A stretch of 64,000 bases of DNA. It comes from Pseudomonas parakoreensis. Its GTDB lineage: Bacteria > Pseudomonadota > Gammaproteobacteria > Pseudomonadales > Pseudomonadaceae. Below the pieces are notes generated by a model, which did no database searches, was not told the DNA's origin, and was given only the letters and a program-made list of their open reading frames with translations. Positions 8,134-17,538 of the stretch are shown one piece after another. Position 1 is the first letter of the stretch. Each line of letters begins with the position of its first letter. Location: assembly GCF_021602155.1 (NCBI RefSeq), contig NZ_BQHY01000001.1:248001-312000 (forward strand). Direction: 5' to 3'. A program made the position numbers and the translations under genes.

Positions 8134-10092
8134 GTGAGCGAACTCATTCGCGTACCTGACATCGGCAGCGGTGAAGGTGAAGTAATTGAACTGTTTGTGA
8201 AGGTCGGCGACCGTATCGAAGCCGACCAGAGCATCCTGACCCTGGAATCGGACAAGGCCAGCATGGAAGTGCCGGCCCCGAAAGCCGGCGTCATCAAAAG
8301 CCTGAAAGTGAAGCTGGGCGACCGCCTGAAAGAAGGCGACGAACTGCTCGAGCTGGAAGTCGAGGGCGCCGCGCAAGCGGCTCCTGCGCCTGCCGCTGCA
8401 CCGGCCAAAGCCGAAGAAAAACCGGCTGCTGCCGCTCCTGCTGCTGCCGCGCCAGCCGCTGCCCCGGCTGCCGCTTCGGTGCAGCAAGTGCACGTGCCGG
8501 ACATCGGTTCGTCGGGCAAGGCCCAGATCATCGAGATCCAGGTCAAGGTCGGCGACACCGTCGAGGCTGATCAGTCGCTGATCACCCTGGAATCCGACAA
8601 GGCCAGCATGGAAATCCCGTCGCCTGCCGCAGGCGTGGTCAAGGCCATCAGCGTCAAGCTCAACGACGAAGTCGGCACTGGCGACCTGATTCTGGATCTG
8701 GAAGTGGCGGGCGCTGCGGCCCCGGCTGCGGCCGCTCCGGCTCAGGCTGCTGCTCCGGCACCCGCCGCTGCGCCTGCTCCGGCTGCCGCTCCAGCCGCCC
8801 CGGTCGCCGACAGCGTTCAGGACATCCACGTTCCGGACATCGGTTCGGCCGGCAAGGCCAAGATCATCGAAGTTCTGGTCAAGGCTGGCGACAGCGTTGA
8901 AGCCGACCAGTCGCTGATCACCCTCGAATCCGACAAGGCAAGCATGGAAATCCCGTCGCCTGCCGCGGGCGTGGTGGAAAGCGTTTCGATCAAGCTGGAC
9001 GACGAAGTCGGCACCGGCGATCTGATCCTCAAGCTGAAAGTCAAAGGTGCGGCCCCGGCTGCGGCCCCGGCTCCAGCTGCCGCTGCGCCAAGCGCTCCGG
9101 CACCTGCCGCTGCTGCTCCGGCTGCCGCTGCCCCTGCTGCTGCCGCTCCGGTTGCTGCGCCGGCCAAGCCAGGCGCGAAAGTTCACGCCGGCCCTGCCGT
9201 GCGTCAACTGGCCCGTGAGTTCGGCGTCGAGCTGAGCGCTGTTGGCGCCAGCGGTCCGCACGGTCGCATCCTCAAGGAAGACGTGCAGGTTTACGTCAAG
9301 GCGATGATGCAGAAGGCCAAGGAAGCGCCAGCTGCTGGCGGCGCAACTGGCGGCGCAGGCATCCCGCCGATTCCGGTGGTGGACTTCAGCCGCTTCGGCG
9401 AAATCGAAGAAGTGCCGATGACCCGTCTGATGCAGGTCGGCGCGGCCAACCTGCACCGCAGCTGGCTGAACGTGCCGCACGTGACGCAATTCGACTCGGC
9501 GGATATCACCGAGCTGGAAGCCTTCCGTGTTGCGCAGAAAGCCGTCGCGGAGAAGGCCGGCGTCAAGCTGACCATCCTGCCGCTGCTGCTCAAGACCTGC
9601 GCACACCTGCTCAAGGAACTGCCGGACTTCAACAGTTCGCTGGCGCCAAGCGGCAAGGCGATCATTCGCAAGAAGTACGTCAACATCGGTTTCGCCGTCG
9701 ACACCCCGGATGGCCTGCTGGTACCGGTCATCAAGAACGTCGATCAGAAGAGCCTGCTGCAACTGGCCGCAGAAGCTGCTTCGCTGGCTGAAAAAGCCCG
9801 GACCAAGAAGCTCTCTTCGGACGAGATGCAGGGCGCCTGCTTCACCATTTCCAGCCTCGGCCACATTGGCGGCACCGGCTTCACGCCGATCGTCAACGCG
9901 CCGGAAGTGGCGATCCTCGGTGTTTCCAAGGCAACCATCCAGCCAGTCTGGGACGGCAAAGCCTTCCAGCCGAAACTGATGCTGCCACTGTCGCTGTCCT
10001 ACGATCACCGCGTGATCAACGGCGCTGCTGCTGCACGCTTCACCCAGCGTCTGGGCAGCCTGCTGGGCGACATCCGCACCATCCTGCTGTAA
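8134..10092 (+). CDS. aceF: Pyruvate dehydrogenase E2, dihydrolipoyl acetyltransferase (AceF), three lipoyl domains
   Basis: Core of the pyruvate dehydrogenase complex; its swinging lipoyl arms pass acetyl groups to CoA. The 652-residue protein has three lipoyl domains in series, each with the lipoylation motif ESDKAS (lysines 41, 156 and 268). They are joined by long Ala/Pro linkers, then comes a peripheral-subunit-binding domain (about 348-385, AVRQLAREFGVELSAVGASG) and a catalytic acetyltransferase domain ending with SYDHRVINGAAAARF, which holds the active-site His. The start is GTG, preceded by GAGGAG. Domains two and three are nearly identical to each other, a sign of internal duplication. 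A strong terminator follows. Confidence 0.98.
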   Translation: MSELIRVPDIGSGEGEVIELFVKVGDRIEADQSILTLESDKASMEVPAPKAGVIKSLKVKLGDRLKEGDELLELEVEGAAQAAPAPAAAPAKAEEKPAAAAPAAAAPAAAPAAASVQQVHVPDIGSSGKAQIIEIQVKVGDTVEADQSLITLESDKASMEIPSPAAGVVKAISVKLNDEVGTGDLILDLEVAGAAAPAAAAPAQAAAPAPAAAPAPAAAPAAPVADSVQDIHVPDIGSAGKAKIIEVLVKAGDSVEADQSLITLESDKASMEIPSPAAGVVESVSIKLDDEVGTGDLILKLKVKGAAPAAAPAPAAAAPSAPAPAAAAPAAAAPAAAAPVAAPAKPGAKVHAGPAVRQLAREFGVELSAVGASGPHGRILKEDVQVYVKAMMQKAKEAPAAGGATGGAGIPPIPVVDFSRFGEIEEVPMTRLMQVGAANLHRSWLNVPHVTQFDSADITELEAFRVAQKAVAEKAGVKLTILPLLLKTCAHLLKELPDFNSSLAPSGKAIIRKKYVNIGFAVDTPDGLLVPVIKNVDQKSLLQLAAEAASLAEKARTKKLSSDEMQGACFTISSLGHIGGTGFTPIVNAPEVAILGVSKATIQPVWDGKAFQPKLMLPLSLSYDHRVINGAAAARFTQRLGSLLGDIRTILL

Positions 10093-10098
10093 AGCGTT

Positions 10099-10122
10099 CG
10101 GCCCTCCGGCAACGGAGGGCCG
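10099..10122 (+). terminator. Hairpin after aceF without U-tract
   Basis: Perfect 10-bp stem CGGCCCTCCG/CGGAGGGCCG closed by a GCAA loop, a GNRA tetraloop. It starts 6 bp after the aceF stop codon. No T-run follows, so it is more likely a 3' end-stabilising or processing structure than a complete terminator; a real terminator lies 40 bp further on. Confidence 0.5.
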
Positions 10123-10163
10123 ACTGCGTTCCACGTTTTCGAGCGCCACACGCTCGTACCTCA

Positions 10164-10191
10164 ACCCCGTCAGTTTGACGGGGCTTTTTTT
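10164..10191 (+). terminator. Rho-independent terminator of aceEF
   Basis: CCCCGTCA/TGACGGGG stem with a 3-nt loop, followed at once by C and seven T residues. It is a textbook intrinsic terminator and ends the aceEF transcript before the PhoD-like gene. Confidence 0.9.
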
Positions 10192-10339
10192 GCACTGAAA
10201 AAAGTGCAGTGCCTCTTCCTACAAGTTCGGTTTACTTGAACTACGACTGCAGTCGAATTCGTCTCGATATTTTTCATCGACAGGCAACTAATCTCTGCCC
10301 TCGGATTAAATAACGATTCCCCTGCGTTATTTATAAAAA

Positions 10340-11764
10340 ATGAAACTTACTCGAACGGACTCGAATATGTTCAAGCCAACTATTGGCCCGATTATCGGCC
10401 ACACGACAACTCATCACGCGCGCATATTCATGCGCGCCGACAAGCAAGGCAATGCACCGGTATTTGCCGCCATTCGCTATCGGAAGTCTGGAACACAACA
10501 GTGGTCAGCTAGTACTTTCGCCGAACCCGATGCGCTGCGCGACATGACCGAAGTGTTCACCCTCAACAACTTGAGCAGTGACACCGAATATGAATACCAG
10601 ACCGGCTGGTTCAGCCCGATGAATCCGGTCCATACCGTGGACAGTGTCGCCGAACTGCCGCTGCAGTGGCCGCGGGAAATCTACCGATTGCGCACCCGTT
10701 CCAGCAATGCCCTGCAGCCAAAGGCCTATATCGTCGGTTCTTGCCGCTATTTGCGCATGACGGCGGGGGTGCCGGTGCTGCCCCATCTGGGTGACCGGAT
10801 CTTTGCCTCCATCAACCGATTGATCGAAGGTGCGCAGCCGCCGATCAGTGCCACCCTGATGACGGGTGATCAGGTTTATCTCGACGACCTTAATCTGTTC
10901 GCGCCTGATCGTGAATATAAGGACATCCTCAGCAAGTACCGTGCGGCCTTCTCTCAGCCGAATATCGAGCGTTTGATGTCCGGCACTTCGACTTATATGA
11001 TCCTGGACGATCACGAAATCGAAGACAATTGGCCGGCGAATGCCGAACAATCAGATCAAATGTTATATCGCAATGCAATGGCCGCCTATGAAATCTATCA
11101 AGTCAGCCACAGCCCGGCGCATGAACTTACAACTAACGAAAAGGTGAATCGGGCAAAACTCGAGCACTACTGGTATCAATTCAGTGACGCTGATATCGAA
11201 TGGTTTGTGACCGACAGCCGCACCCGCCGCAACCTGTCAGCCGATGATCGCCGCATCCTCGATGAAGCGCAGGAACAGGCGCTGATCGAATGGCTGATCA
11301 ATAGTCCGGCGCGGGTGAAATTCGTCGTGACCAGCGTAATGTTCTACCCGGATCGCCAACTGCTGGGCGACGACGCCTGGAAAGCTTTCCCGGAGCAGCG
11401 CCTGCGCCTGCTGGAAACCATCCGAACCCGACGCATCAAAAATGTCGTGTTTGTCTCGGGCGATGTGCATGGCTCGCTGACTTCGCGCCTGACCCACAGC
11501 GAAGACCCGGACTTCGAAGTCCATACCATCGTTTCCTCACCGTTTTACAACAGCAAGCTGCTGCCCTATGCCAAGGCGTCGACGTTTATCCTCGATCGAC
11601 CGCTGGCGCGCACGTCGACGGGTGATTATCAGCATGAGTTGACCAGCCCGGTCATCAGCGAAGACAACTTCGCCCATGTAGTCGTCGAGACTGATCAAAT
11701 TCTGGTCAATTACCATGATCGTGATGGCAAGAAGCTGCAATCGATCAGCCTGAAATTACGCTGA
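10340..11764 (+). CDS. PhoD-like metallophosphatase (alkaline phosphatase D family)
   Basis: Predicted metal-dependent phosphoesterase. The 474-residue protein has the PhoD-like layout: an N-terminal beta-sandwich-like part (IGPIIGHTTTHHARIFMRAD) and then a calcineurin-like fold with metal-ligand motifs GSCRY (about 133), LMTGDQVYLDDL (about 173), ILDDHEIEDNW (about 221) and VSGDVHGS (about 372). No signal peptide is visible, unlike secreted PhoD. An ATG at 10367 (MFKPTIGP) is an equally good start; neither has a clear Shine-Dalgarno. The gene sits between the aceEF terminator and the dipA-type gene, which adjoin in P. aeruginosa, and its base composition looks more AT-rich than its neighbours, so it may be a later insertion. 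The substrate is unknown. Confidence 0.8.
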   Translation: MKLTRTDSNMFKPTIGPIIGHTTTHHARIFMRADKQGNAPVFAAIRYRKSGTQQWSASTFAEPDALRDMTEVFTLNNLSSDTEYEYQTGWFSPMNPVHTVDSVAELPLQWPREIYRLRTRSSNALQPKAYIVGSCRYLRMTAGVPVLPHLGDRIFASINRLIEGAQPPISATLMTGDQVYLDDLNLFAPDREYKDILSKYRAAFSQPNIERLMSGTSTYMILDDHEIEDNWPANAEQSDQMLYRNAMAAYEIYQVSHSPAHELTTNEKVNRAKLEHYWYQFSDADIEWFVTDSRTRRNLSADDRRILDEAQEQALIEWLINSPARVKFVVTSVMFYPDRQLLGDDAWKAFPEQRLRLLETIRTRRIKNVVFVSGDVHGSLTSRLTHSEDPDFEVHTIVSSPFYNSKLLPYAKASTFILDRPLARTSTGDYQHELTSPVISEDNFAHVVVETDQILVNYHDRDGKKLQSISLKLR

Positions 11765-11772
11765 TATCTTGA

Positions 11773-11847
11773 AAGATCGCAGCCTTCGGCAGTTCCTACA
11801 TTGGCATGCATCCACTGCAGGAGCTGCCGCAGGCTGCGATCTTTTGC
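11773..11847. repeat. REP inverted pair (class A)
   Basis: GATCGCAGCCTTCGGCAG and its near reverse complement (GCTGCCGCAGGCTGCGATC) face each other across a short spacer, just after the PhoD-like gene. It belongs to the same family as the pairs at 14719 and 32406. Confidence 0.85.
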
Positions 11848-12017
11848 TCTTTTCAACCACCTACTGGAGAAATGCTCTGAGCGGCCGACACATTCTTATA
11901 GCACTTGGCCTTCATCTCTCTTGTCAGTCGGTGCCGCAATGATGCAACCTTGCCGCAGGCAACAGTAAAGAGGGCGCGAGCCCGGCGCGTTCAGCATATT
12001 TCCAAGCGAGTTCCTTC

Positions 12018-14714
12018 ATGAAGAGCCAACCCGATGCCGCCAGCCGTATGGCGGCCGAGGTAGTGACGCAGTTGCCTGTGCCCTCGCGGCTCGGCATGCT
12101 GCGTTTCGAGCGCTTGAATGAAGCCAGTTGGGCGATGCTGTTTCTCGACCCCAACTGCGAACGCCAGTTCGGCCAGCCGGCCGTCGAATTGTGTGCCCTG
12201 GTCGGCTCGCCCTACGCCAGCCTGATGGAGCCTGAAGCGCGCTATCAACTGCACGACACCATTCAGCAACAACTGCGCGACAGCCCGCATTATCTGGTGC
12301 GCTACACCTTGCACACCGCCGCTGGCGTGTTGAGCATCCTCGAGCTGGGCGAAGCCTATAAGCAGCACAATCGGCACTTGCTGCGCGGTTATCTACTGGC
12401 GGTCGATGATGTCTTCGACGAAGCGCCAGCGCTGCCCTCGGTCGACCTCGAAACCCAGAACTCGCGCCTGCAGATCGCCCTTGAACTCAACCAGCGCGCC
12501 CAGCAGGAACAACTGCAGCACCTTGATCGGGTGCGCGCCCAGCAGGACCTGATTCTGCTGCTCGCCCGCCAACGCTACAGCAGCCACAACTCGCTGCAGG
12601 AAGCCGCCGAACTGATCACCCGCTGCGCCTGCGATATCTATGAAATCGACTGCGCCAGCCTGTGGAACCTCGAAGGCAATCTGTTGGTGCCGATTTCCGC
12701 GTATCACCGCGCAACGCAGGAATACCTCCTGCCGGAGGTGATCGACATCAGCGGCTTTCCCGACTACATGGAAGCGCTGCACGGCAGCCGCGCCATCGAC
12801 GCGCATAATGCGATGCGCGACCCGCGCACACGCGAGATGGCAGAGGCCCTGCGCCCGCGCGACGTCAACGCCATGCTCGACGCCAGCATCCGCGTCGACG
12901 GCCAGGTGGTCGGCGTGCTCTGTCTGGAGCAGACCGGCGTGACCCGCGCCTGGCAGTCCGATGAAATCGCCTTTGCCGGTGAGCTGGCGGATCAATTCGC
13001 CCAGGTCATCAACAACCACAACCGCCGCACCGCCACCAGCGCCCTGCACCTGTTCCAGCGCGCAGTGGAGCAAAGTGCCAACGCCTTTTTGCTGGTCAAT
13101 TGCGACGGTGTGGTCGAGTACGTCAACCCGAGTTTCACCGCGATCACCCAGTATTCCACCGAAGAAGTCCACGGCCAGCGCCTGTCGGAGCTGCCGGCCC
13201 TGGAAAACCTCAGCGAGCTGCTGTTCGACGCGCCTTCGGCGCTGGCCAAGAGCAATAGCTGGCAGGGCGAATTCAAGAGCCGGCGCAAGAACCTCGAACC
13301 CTACTGGGGCCAGTTGTCGATCTCCAAGGTGTATGGCGACAACCGCGAACTGACGCACTACATCGGCATCTACGAAGACATCACTCAGACCAAACTGGCG
13401 CAGCAGCGCATCGAGCGTCTGGCGTACACCGACAATCTGACCAACCTCGGCAACCGTCCGGCGTTTATCCGCAATCTGGACGAGCGCTTCGCCCGCGATA
13501 GCGATACGCCGATCAGCCTGCTGCTGGTGGACATCGACAACTTCAAGCGAATCAACGACAGCCTCGGTCACCAGACCGGCGACAAGCTGCTGATCAGCCT
13601 GGCCCGGCGCCTGCGCAACAGCCTCAGCCCGAGCGGCAGCCTCGCGCGGTTTGCCAGTAACGAGTTCGCCGTACTGCTCGACGACACGGATCTCGCCACC
13701 GGCCAACAGATCGCCAACCAGTTGCTGGCGACCCTCGACAAACCGATGTTCGTCGACAACCAGTTGATCAGCGTCACCGGCTCCGTGGGCCTGGCCTGCG
13801 CGCCGCTGCACGGACGCGATCCGCAAACCCTGATGCGCAACGCCGGCCTCGCTCTGCACAAAGCCAAAGCCAACGGCAAGCATCAGGTGCAAGTCTTCAC
13901 CGAAGCGCTGAATGCCGAGGCCAGCTACAAGCTGTTCGTCGAGAACAACCTGCGCCGCGCCCTGACCCAGAACGAGCTGGACGTGTTCTACCAGCCCAAG
14001 CTATGCCTGCGCAGCGGTCGCCTGCTGGGCATGGAAGCACTGCTGCGCTGGAACCACCCCGAACGCGGGATGATCCGCCCGGATCAGTTCATCAGCGTTG
14101 CCGAAGAAACCGGCCTGATCATTCCGATCGGCAAGTGGATTGCCCGCCAGGCCTGCCGCATGAGCAAAGCGCTGACCGCCGCGGGCATGGGCAATCTGCA
14201 AGTGGCGATCAACCTGTCACCCAAGCAGTTCTCCGATCCCGATCTGGTCGCGTCCATCGCCAACATCCTCAAGGAAGAAGCGCTGCCGGCCAGTCTGCTC
14301 GAACTGGAGCTGACCGAAGGTTTGCTGCTGGAAGCCACCGAAGATACGCACTTGCAGCTCGATCAGCTCAAGCGCCTGGGCCTGACTCTGGCCATGGACG
14401 ACTTCGGTACCGGTTACTCGTCGCTCAGTTACCTGAAGAAATTCCCGATCGACATCATCAAGATCGATCGCAGCTTCATCCACGAAATCCCCGACAACCA
14501 GGACGACATGGAAATCACCTCCGCGGTGATCGCCATGGCGCACAACCTGAAGCTCAAGGTCGTGGCCGAAGGCATCGAGACCGCCGAGCAGCTGGCGTTC
14601 CTGCGTCGCCATCGGTGCGACGTCGGCCAGGGCTACCTGTTCGACCGGCCGATCCCCGGCGGCGAGCTGATTCAGGCGCTCAAGCGCTACCCGCGCGGCC
14701 CGCTCTGCCTGTAG
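12018..14714 (+). CDS. dipA: Cyclic-di-GMP phosphodiesterase with GAF, PAS, degenerate GGDEF and EAL domains (DipA-like)
   Basis: Predicted to hydrolyse c-di-GMP and so promote biofilm dispersal and motility. Domains in order: an N-terminal PAS-like part (about 20-130), GAF (about 180-340), PAS (about 345-465), GGDEF (about 470-630) and EAL (about 640-890). The GGDEF signature is ASNEF (residues 546-550), so cyclase activity is not expected. The EAL part is intact, with MEALLRW (EAL at 673-675) and DDFGTGYSSL. Length (898) and position after aceF and before msrA match P. aeruginosa PA5017 (DipA), apart from the intervening PhoD-like gene. It has no transmembrane segment, so it should be cytosolic. 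The gene name rests on synteny plus domain order. Confidence 0.9.
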   Translation: MKSQPDAASRMAAEVVTQLPVPSRLGMLRFERLNEASWAMLFLDPNCERQFGQPAVELCALVGSPYASLMEPEARYQLHDTIQQQLRDSPHYLVRYTLHTAAGVLSILELGEAYKQHNRHLLRGYLLAVDDVFDEAPALPSVDLETQNSRLQIALELNQRAQQEQLQHLDRVRAQQDLILLLARQRYSSHNSLQEAAELITRCACDIYEIDCASLWNLEGNLLVPISAYHRATQEYLLPEVIDISGFPDYMEALHGSRAIDAHNAMRDPRTREMAEALRPRDVNAMLDASIRVDGQVVGVLCLEQTGVTRAWQSDEIAFAGELADQFAQVINNHNRRTATSALHLFQRAVEQSANAFLLVNCDGVVEYVNPSFTAITQYSTEEVHGQRLSELPALENLSELLFDAPSALAKSNSWQGEFKSRRKNLEPYWGQLSISKVYGDNRELTHYIGIYEDITQTKLAQQRIERLAYTDNLTNLGNRPAFIRNLDERFARDSDTPISLLLVDIDNFKRINDSLGHQTGDKLLISLARRLRNSLSPSGSLARFASNEFAVLLDDTDLATGQQIANQLLATLDKPMFVDNQLISVTGSVGLACAPLHGRDPQTLMRNAGLALHKAKANGKHQVQVFTEALNAEASYKLFVENNLRRALTQNELDVFYQPKLCLRSGRLLGMEALLRWNHPERGMIRPDQFISVAEETGLIIPIGKWIARQACRMSKALTAAGMGNLQVAINLSPKQFSDPDLVASIANILKEEALPASLLELELTEGLLLEATEDTHLQLDQLKRLGLTLAMDDFGTGYSSLSYLKKFPIDIIKIDRSFIHEIPDNQDDMEITSAVIAMAHNLKLKVVAEGIETAEQLAFLRRHRCDVGQGYLFDRPIPGGELIQALKRYPRGPLCL

Positions 14715-14718
14715 CCCC

Positions 14719-14804
14719 TGTAGGAGCTGCCGAAGGCTGCGATCTTTTGATCTTGTTTTCAAAAAGCAAAATCAAAAGATCGCAGCCTTCGGCAGCTCCT
14801 ACAT
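14719..14804. repeat. REP inverted pair (class A), long hairpin
   Basis: TGTAGGAGCTGCCGAAGGCT and its reverse complement flank a short AT-rich centre (TTGTTTTCAAAAAGCAAAA), giving a nearly perfect stem of more than 30 bp. It begins 4 bp after the dipA-like stop codon and could also act in 3' end formation. Confidence 0.88.
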
Positions 14805-14884
14805 TGGGTAGTGATTAAACGGGCATCATTCGGCACACTGGCGGTCTGATTTTTTACATCCCATCCTGACTGAGAGGAACGATC

Positions 14885-15550
14885 ATGGTTCTGCGCTCGG
14901 AAATTCTGGTGAACAAAAACGTGCTACCGACCAAAGACCAAGCTCTACCCGGCCGCGAAACCGCGATGACCCTGCCTGAAAAGCATTTCGTCTTCGAAGA
15001 AACCCCGTTGCTCGGCCCGTTTTTCCAGGACGTCGACTTCGCGATCTTCGGTCTGGGTTGCTTCTGGGGCGCGGAGCGCCGTTTCTGGCAGCGCGAAGGC
15101 GTGGTCAGCACCGTGGTCGGTTACGCCGGCGGCTACACGCCGAACCCGACTTACGAAGAAGTCTGCTCGGGCCTGACCGGCCACGCCGAAGTGGTGCTGG
15201 TGGTGTATGACAAGGCCAAAGTCAGCTATGAAGAGCTGCTGGCGATGTTCTGGGAACTGCACAACCCGACTCAGGGCATGCGCCAGGGCAATGACATCGG
15301 CACTCAATACCGCTCGGTGATCTACGCGACCTCGCCAGAGCAACTGGACGCGGCGCTGAAGAGCAAAGCGGTGTATCAGGCTGAACTGTCGAAGGCAGGC
15401 CTGGGCGAAATCAGCACCGAAATCGAACAGGCGCCGACCGTGTATTTCGCCGAGGCCTATCACCAGCAATACCTGGCGAAAAACCCTGAAGGTTATTGCG
15501 GGATCGGCGGCACCGGCGTGTGCATGCCACCGAGCCTGGCGGGTAACTAA
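14885..15550 (+). CDS. msrA: Peptide-methionine (S)-S-oxide reductase MsrA
   Basis: Repairs oxidised methionine (S-sulfoxide) in proteins, using thioredoxin as reductant. The 221 residues include the catalytic motif [13 protein letters not shown] (nucleophilic Cys at about residue 59), the GYAGG stretch, and a C-terminal [14 protein letters not shown] with resolving cysteines. A 40-residue N-terminal extension before the catalytic domain is usual for the long MsrA type. AGAGGAACG upstream of the ATG is a good ribosome-binding site. Its place after the dipA-like gene agrees with P. aeruginosa PA5017-PA5018. Confidence 0.97.
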   Translation: MVLRSEILVNKNVLPTKDQALPGRETAMTLPEKHFVFEETPLLGPFFQDVDFAIFGLGCFWGAERRFWQREGVVSTVVGYAGGYTPNPTYEEVCSGLTGHAEVVLVVYDKAKVSYEELLAMFWELHNPTQGMRQGNDIGTQYRSVIYATSPEQLDAALKSKAVYQAELSKAGLGEISTEIEQAPTVYFAEAYHQQYLAKNPEGYCGIGGTGVCMPPSLAGN

Positions 15551-15560
15551 ACCCCAAAGC

Positions 15561-15645
15561 ATCGCGGGCAAGCCCGCTCCCACAGGTTTAGCGCCAACTT
15601 CAAAATGGCGCAGTACTTTGTGGGAGCGGGCTTGCCCGCGAAGGC
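15561..15645. repeat. REP inverted pair (class B)
   Basis: ATCGCGGGCAAGCCCGCTCC and TGGGAGCGGGCTTGCCCGCG form an inverted pair between the convergent msrA and rlmJ genes. A shared transcription-end role is possible but there is no T-run. Confidence 0.88.
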
Positions 15646-15674
15646 GTCCGTTCAGACACCGCTAAAACAGTTGA

Positions 15675-16514
15675 TCAGCTTTCAGCAATCAACCAATCCA
15701 TCTGCCATCCACCCTGAGTCTGCCCAAGCTTCTTCGATAACCACGGCAGCAACTCACGCAATTCTTCCTCCAGCCCCCACGGCGGATTGGCGATCGCCAT
15801 GCCAGAGCCGTTCAGGCTGTTCGGCGTATCCAGCGGATGCACCAGCAGTTCCACGCGCAGCAACTTCGGCGCGCCGGTACCGGCCAGATCCTGATAGAAA
15901 CGGCGCAACGCACGCTGATCCTTTACCGGATACCAGATCGCCGCGACGGTCTGGCGCATGCGGCCAATCGCCTCTTTCAGCGACGCCGCACACTTTTGCA
16001 TCTCGTCGAGCTGTTCGAACGGCGGATCGATCAGCATCACCGCACGCTTCTCCTGCACCGGCAGCATCGCCCGCGCCACGTGCCAGCCCTCTCCCAGATG
16101 CACCTTGACCCGACGATCGCCGGCCATGTTCTCCTTGAGCTGCACGCCGTCTTGCGGGTGTTTCTCGTTGAGCATCACCCGATCCTGCGCCCGGGTCAGA
16201 CGCCGCGCCAGCTCTGGTGACCCCGGGTAGTAGCGCAACTGGCCATCCGGGTTCATCTCGTGCAGCACCTTCATGTAATCGGCGGTCAGCGCCGGCAAAT
16301 CCGGCTGATCCCATAAGCGCGCGATGCCTTCCAGGTACTCGCCGGTACGGTTGGCCTGATCGCCCTGCAAGTCATACAGACCGATACCGGCGTGCGTGTC
16401 GAGATAGGCAAACGGCTGCTCCTTGCGCGACATCAGGGCGATGAGGCGGGTCAAGGTCAGGTGTTTGAACACATCGGCGTGATTGCCGGCATGGAAGGCG
16501 TGACGATAATTCAT
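15675..16514 (-). CDS. rlmJ: 23S rRNA (adenine(2030)-N6)-methyltransferase RlmJ
   Basis: Methylates A2030 of 23S rRNA using S-adenosylmethionine. The 279-residue protein starts with the hallmark MNYRHAFHAGNHADVFKHL and carries the catalytic LIDPPFEQ motif (a DPPY-type motif of N6-adenine methyltransferases) at about residue 163. A GGAG lies 6 bp before the ATG. It is convergent with msrA and appears monocistronic. Confidence 0.96.
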   Translation of the reverse strand: MNYRHAFHAGNHADVFKHLTLTRLIALMSRKEQPFAYLDTHAGIGLYDLQGDQANRTGEYLEGIARLWDQPDLPALTADYMKVLHEMNPDGQLRYYPGSPELARRLTRAQDRVMLNEKHPQDGVQLKENMAGDRRVKVHLGEGWHVARAMLPVQEKRAVMLIDPPFEQLDEMQKCAASLKEAIGRMRQTVAAIWYPVKDQRALRRFYQDLAGTGAPKLLRVELLVHPLDTPNSLNGSGMAIANPPWGLEEELRELLPWLSKKLGQTQGGWQMDWLIAES

Positions 16515-16833
16515 GGCTGCTCCTGCGAGGGCCGTGAAGTTTACCTTTTACCGGGCGGCAAGTCAGGGGTTGGGGGCTGAGTGGCCCTCTTACACCTTAA
16601 GATCCGGCCCAATACCTGTGGCGAGGGGATTCATCCCCGATGGGCTGCGCAGCAGCCCCCTATTCCGTCACATGTTTTATTTGATGCTCCGCGATGACAG
16701 GTCTTGGGGCCGCTTCGCTGCCCATCGGGGATGAATCCCCTCGCCACAGTTCAGGTACCTCGACAACCCATCGAAAGCTTTATCAAAACCCAGGATGCGA
16801 ACATCGCTGATCCGAGGACTTCGCCCGGAAATT
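16515..16833. other. Gap between rlmJ and the DUF4123 gene
   Basis: 319 bp with no supportable gene. Most of it is a class C REP pair (listed separately). This is where an effector gene would be expected downstream of the vgrG-DUF4123 pair, but I see no open frame or recognisable remnant of one. Confidence 0.7.
16616..16749. repeat. REP inverted pair (class C)
   Basis: TGTGGCGAGGGGATTCATCC and its exact reverse complement bracket a GC-rich centre with smaller hairpins (GGGCTGCGCAGCAGCCC on the left). The same element family recurs at 46077 and 60923. Confidence 0.85.
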
Positions 16834-17538
16834 TCATTCTGCTTCGTCCTGCAAATGGTCCAATAACGCCGATTGCGACGTTTCTTCCGACGCAGAAACC
16901 TGGAAAAACCGCCTGACCTTGCAACGTAAAACCGGCTCGGGAAAGGCCTCGAACAAGGCAGGATGCTCCTCGCTCAGCCACTGCACAGCATTGCCGATAC
17001 GAATGTCATCAGCTGTTGCGGCCAAGACCGATCCCGTTACTTTCCACCAAGGAAACACTCGTCCCGAAACCTGCGCCCTGCCCCCGATCTCCACGGCCTG
17101 TCCATTGATCAAGCCGCGCGAAATCACCGGCATCAACTGCGCAGATTGCACTTCGTCGGACTGCAGGATCGGCAACACAAAACGCCCATCCCAGAAGCGA
17201 AAAAACACCGCTGCGCCGTCCGGCATCAGCACTTGAGTCAGGCTGCGAAAGTGCTCAACCACCACCTCCAGACTCGCCGAGGACACCGCCAACCACCCCC
17301 AGTCGCGAGACTCGGTAGACGCCACCCAATCGAGAAACGCACTGTCCGCCGCGACAATTCCTGCAAAGGGCATTACCGCGTCCCACTCGGCGTAGATCGT
17401 GTCCGCCCAGATCGGGTGGGGTCCGACCAGCGGAGGCCTGGCGTCGCTGGCATTACTGAAAATCGCGAACAGTTGCTCCGCAGGTTTCAGCGGCTCACGC
17501 GCCAGCCACGCTGAAGGCGTCAGGCACTCAGGCTGCAC
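16834..17538 (-). CDS. DUF4123 domain protein, probable type VI secretion effector adaptor
   Basis: DUF4123 proteins (Tap/TEC-type chaperones) load a cognate effector onto its VgrG spike. The protein shows the expected sequence style for the family, including ADTIYAEWDAVMPFAGIV and the GWLAVSSASLEVVVEHFRSL stretch, and it directly follows a vgrG gene. The frame stays open up to 17586, but GTG at 17538, 8 nt after AAGGA, gives an 11-bp overlap with the vgrG end and is preferred; GTG at 17544 is possible. The final product would have 234 residues. No effector gene follows it. The family call rests on sequence style and context and I could not test it by search. Confidence 0.75.
   Translation of the reverse strand: MQPECLTPSAWLAREPLKPAEQLFAIFSNASDARPPLVGPHPIWADTIYAEWDAVMPFAGIVAADSAFLDWVASTESRDWGWLAVSSASLEVVVEHFRSLTQVLMPDGAAVFFRFWDGRFVLPILQSDEVQSAQLMPVISRGLINGQAVEIGGRAQVSGRVFPWWKVTGSVLAATADDIRIGNAVQWLSEEHPALFEAFPEPVLRCKVRRFFQVSASEETSQSALLDHLQDEAE

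Noticed and set aside
7996-10164. 722-codon open frame on the minus strand across aceF
   Set aside because: Antisense shadow of aceF; its Gly/Arg/Ser-rich translation mirrors the Ala/Pro linkers.
15561-15645. Short repeated palindromes suggesting a CRISPR array
   Set aside because: Copies occur as inverted pairs, scattered between genes without regular unique spacers, and no cas genes are present. They are REP elements.
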